This document shows positions 62,757 through 64,000 of a stretch of 64,000 nt of DNA, one piece after another. A model generated the notes under the pieces. It did not search any database, had not been told where the DNA came from, and worked only from the letters and a program-made list of their open reading frames with translations. The DNA is from Diadema setosum (taxonomy: Eukaryota > Echinodermata > Echinoidea > Diadematoida > Diadematidae): positions 17,061,650-17,125,649 of the forward strand of contig CM067069.1 in the NCBI GenBank assembly GCA_033980235.1, read 5' to 3'. Position 1 is the first letter of the stretch. Each line of letters opens with the position of its first letter. Position numbers and translations under genes: made by a program.

Positions 62757-64000
62757 ATAAAGGTATTTCTGTTATCTTTATTGTTTTTCTAGCACTATAT
62801 TGTATAACTGTAGAATACTGACTTTGTAACAGATTGGGCCTAATTTCGGAGACATTCGTGTGAAACCGCCTCTCTTTGTATGGTTGATCAGTGGTCTCAG
62901 AATGTAGATCACTGATACGTAAATGGTGTTGCATTTATTGACATGAGAAAAGCCTTTGATGCAGTGAACCACGAAATATTGTTACGGAAATTGAAGTCTG
63001 TAGGTTGCACAAATAAAAGTGTACGATGGTTTACTTCATATTTGAAAGGTAGAAATCAATTTGTATCTGTAAAAGGGAAAAAATCATCCATTAGAGCAAT
63101 ACGAGTTCCAAAAGGTTCAGTGTTAGCGCCATTACTTTTCTCCATATTCATTAATGATTTACCCATGAGTATCCACAATGGAGAAATGTTTCTTTTTGCA
63201 GACGACGCGACTTTATCTGTGCGAGGTAGAAGCATGGATGAAATTCAGTCAAAACTGAACCATGCTCTTGAGGAGGTTTATATATGGACCCCCCCCCCCT
63301 CCCCCCCCCCAAAAAAAAAAATGCTTCTGAATATTGATAAAACTAAAGTAATGGTAATTTGGTCTAGGCAAAAAGTTCAAACTTTAAATGTCAGCAGATT
63401 ATTTGTACAGATAAGATCAACCCCAATCGAATGTGTTTCTCAGTATAAATGTCTTGGAATTATGATAGACGATAATTTACAGTTTAACAAGCATGCTGAT
63501 AGAGTCGCCCTGCAAGTAAAGCAAAAATTAGGTATTCTTAGAGGCTCAAGGGAGCGTTCAACACTCATTATCTCAGCCTATTATACTGGGGTTATATCCT
63601 CCCACATGCCTTGTATTGTTGCAATGTATGGACCAACAGGTCACAACAAAACTATGAAACCATCAACAGCTTACACAAGCGAGCCGCTTACATTATAGCT
63701 GGCTGTTCATGGGAAACCCCATCCGCGCAAGTGCCCAATCAACTTAATCGGCCAACGTTACAAACATTGTATTCAAAAGCAATGGCATGCATGACATTTA
63801 AATGTGTGCACCATCTTGCACCCTTTTTACTCGCAAATAAGTTTGTTATGCATGATGCAGTAGCCCAACACGTTACACGCAACTCGGGGCAGTGCAAACT
63901 TGAGATCCCGAGATGTAATACCGAATTTTACAGGAGATCATTTGTGTGCACAGCGGTATCTCACTGGAATAATTTGCCATTAGAGACACGATGTTCGCCC
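62757..64000 (+). pseudogene. CR1-like reverse transcriptase fragment, runs off the window
   Basis: Reads GISVIFIVF (RPISVIP block, damaged), FRRHSCETASLCMVDQWSQN, a TGA near 62914, then VNGVAFIDMRKAFDAVNHEI, RVPKGSVLAP (usually GVPQGS), LFADDATLSV (catalytic Asp pair), MLLNIDKTKVM and YKCLGIMIDDNLQF. After a frameshift near 63612 come NYETINSLHKRAAYII and YRRSFVCTAVSHWNNLP up to the edge. A poly-C then poly-A tract (63289-63320) replaces normal codons before MLLN. Frameshift, stop and tract make it inactive. Confidence 0.85.

Noticed and set aside
1..64000. CRISPR array or prokaryotic operon
   Set aside because: Tandem repeats here lack unique spacers of constant length, and gene structure is eukaryotic.

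Overview
This is metazoan DNA. Coding sequence is broken into short exons with GT-AG borders, introns are long and AT-rich, and most of the window is transposon-derived: three or more non-LTR retrotransposon clades, hAT-, Tc1/mariner- and TTAA-type DNA elements, and a tyrosine-recombinase-like retroelement. CUB and Ly6/uPAR (LU) exons, a P2X7-C-terminal-like tail, I-clade and CR1/L2-like LINEs, an SGNH-bearing Ngaro-like element and the frequent word TAGGCCTA together suggest a marine deuterostome, most likely an echinoderm. This assignment is inference.

The main host gene lies on the minus strand between 37772 and 5142. I assembled it by hand from nine exons: signal peptide (37718-37772), CUB1 (27447-27806), linker mini-exon (21921-21950), two exons of one LU three-finger domain (20673-20852, 19640-19876), linker mini-exon (17754-17795), CUB2 (7076-7426), linker mini-exon (6318-6350) and CUB3 with stop (5142-5479). 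All internal introns are phase 1, the sum is 1626 nt (541 aa), and an AATAAA follows the stop. It reads as a secreted CUB-LU-CUB-CUB protein. A further CUB exon (1073-1381) and linker (282-314) on the same strand belong to a neighbouring paralogous gene or an alternative 3' part, and run off the window.

Its introns are full of mobile elements. At 8.0-17.5 kb is a three-level nest: a TA-flanked inverted-repeat element, a hAT-like element with an 8-bp target duplication, and an I-clade LINE. At 28.1-35.5 kb is a CR1-group LINE with intact ORF2. Several foldback MITEs lie at 18.2, 25.2-25.7, 26.7, 35.8 and 37.0 kb.

The region upstream of the gene (38-64 kb) holds TTAA-flanked foldbacks, a deleted mariner-like transposon (42.6-43.5 kb), a 4.3-kb element with 330-bp direct terminal repeats, a gag-like ORF and an SGNH-hydrolase relic (44.0-48.3 kb), a small two-exon plus-strand gene with a P2X7-C-like cysteine tail (50.26-51.64 kb), an L2 fragment (56.8-58.0 kb), repeats carrying nuclear-receptor-like DR1 motifs (60.9-61.7 kb) and a CR1-like reverse transcriptase fragment running off the right end. 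No bacterial-type operon, CRISPR array or rRNA gene was seen.
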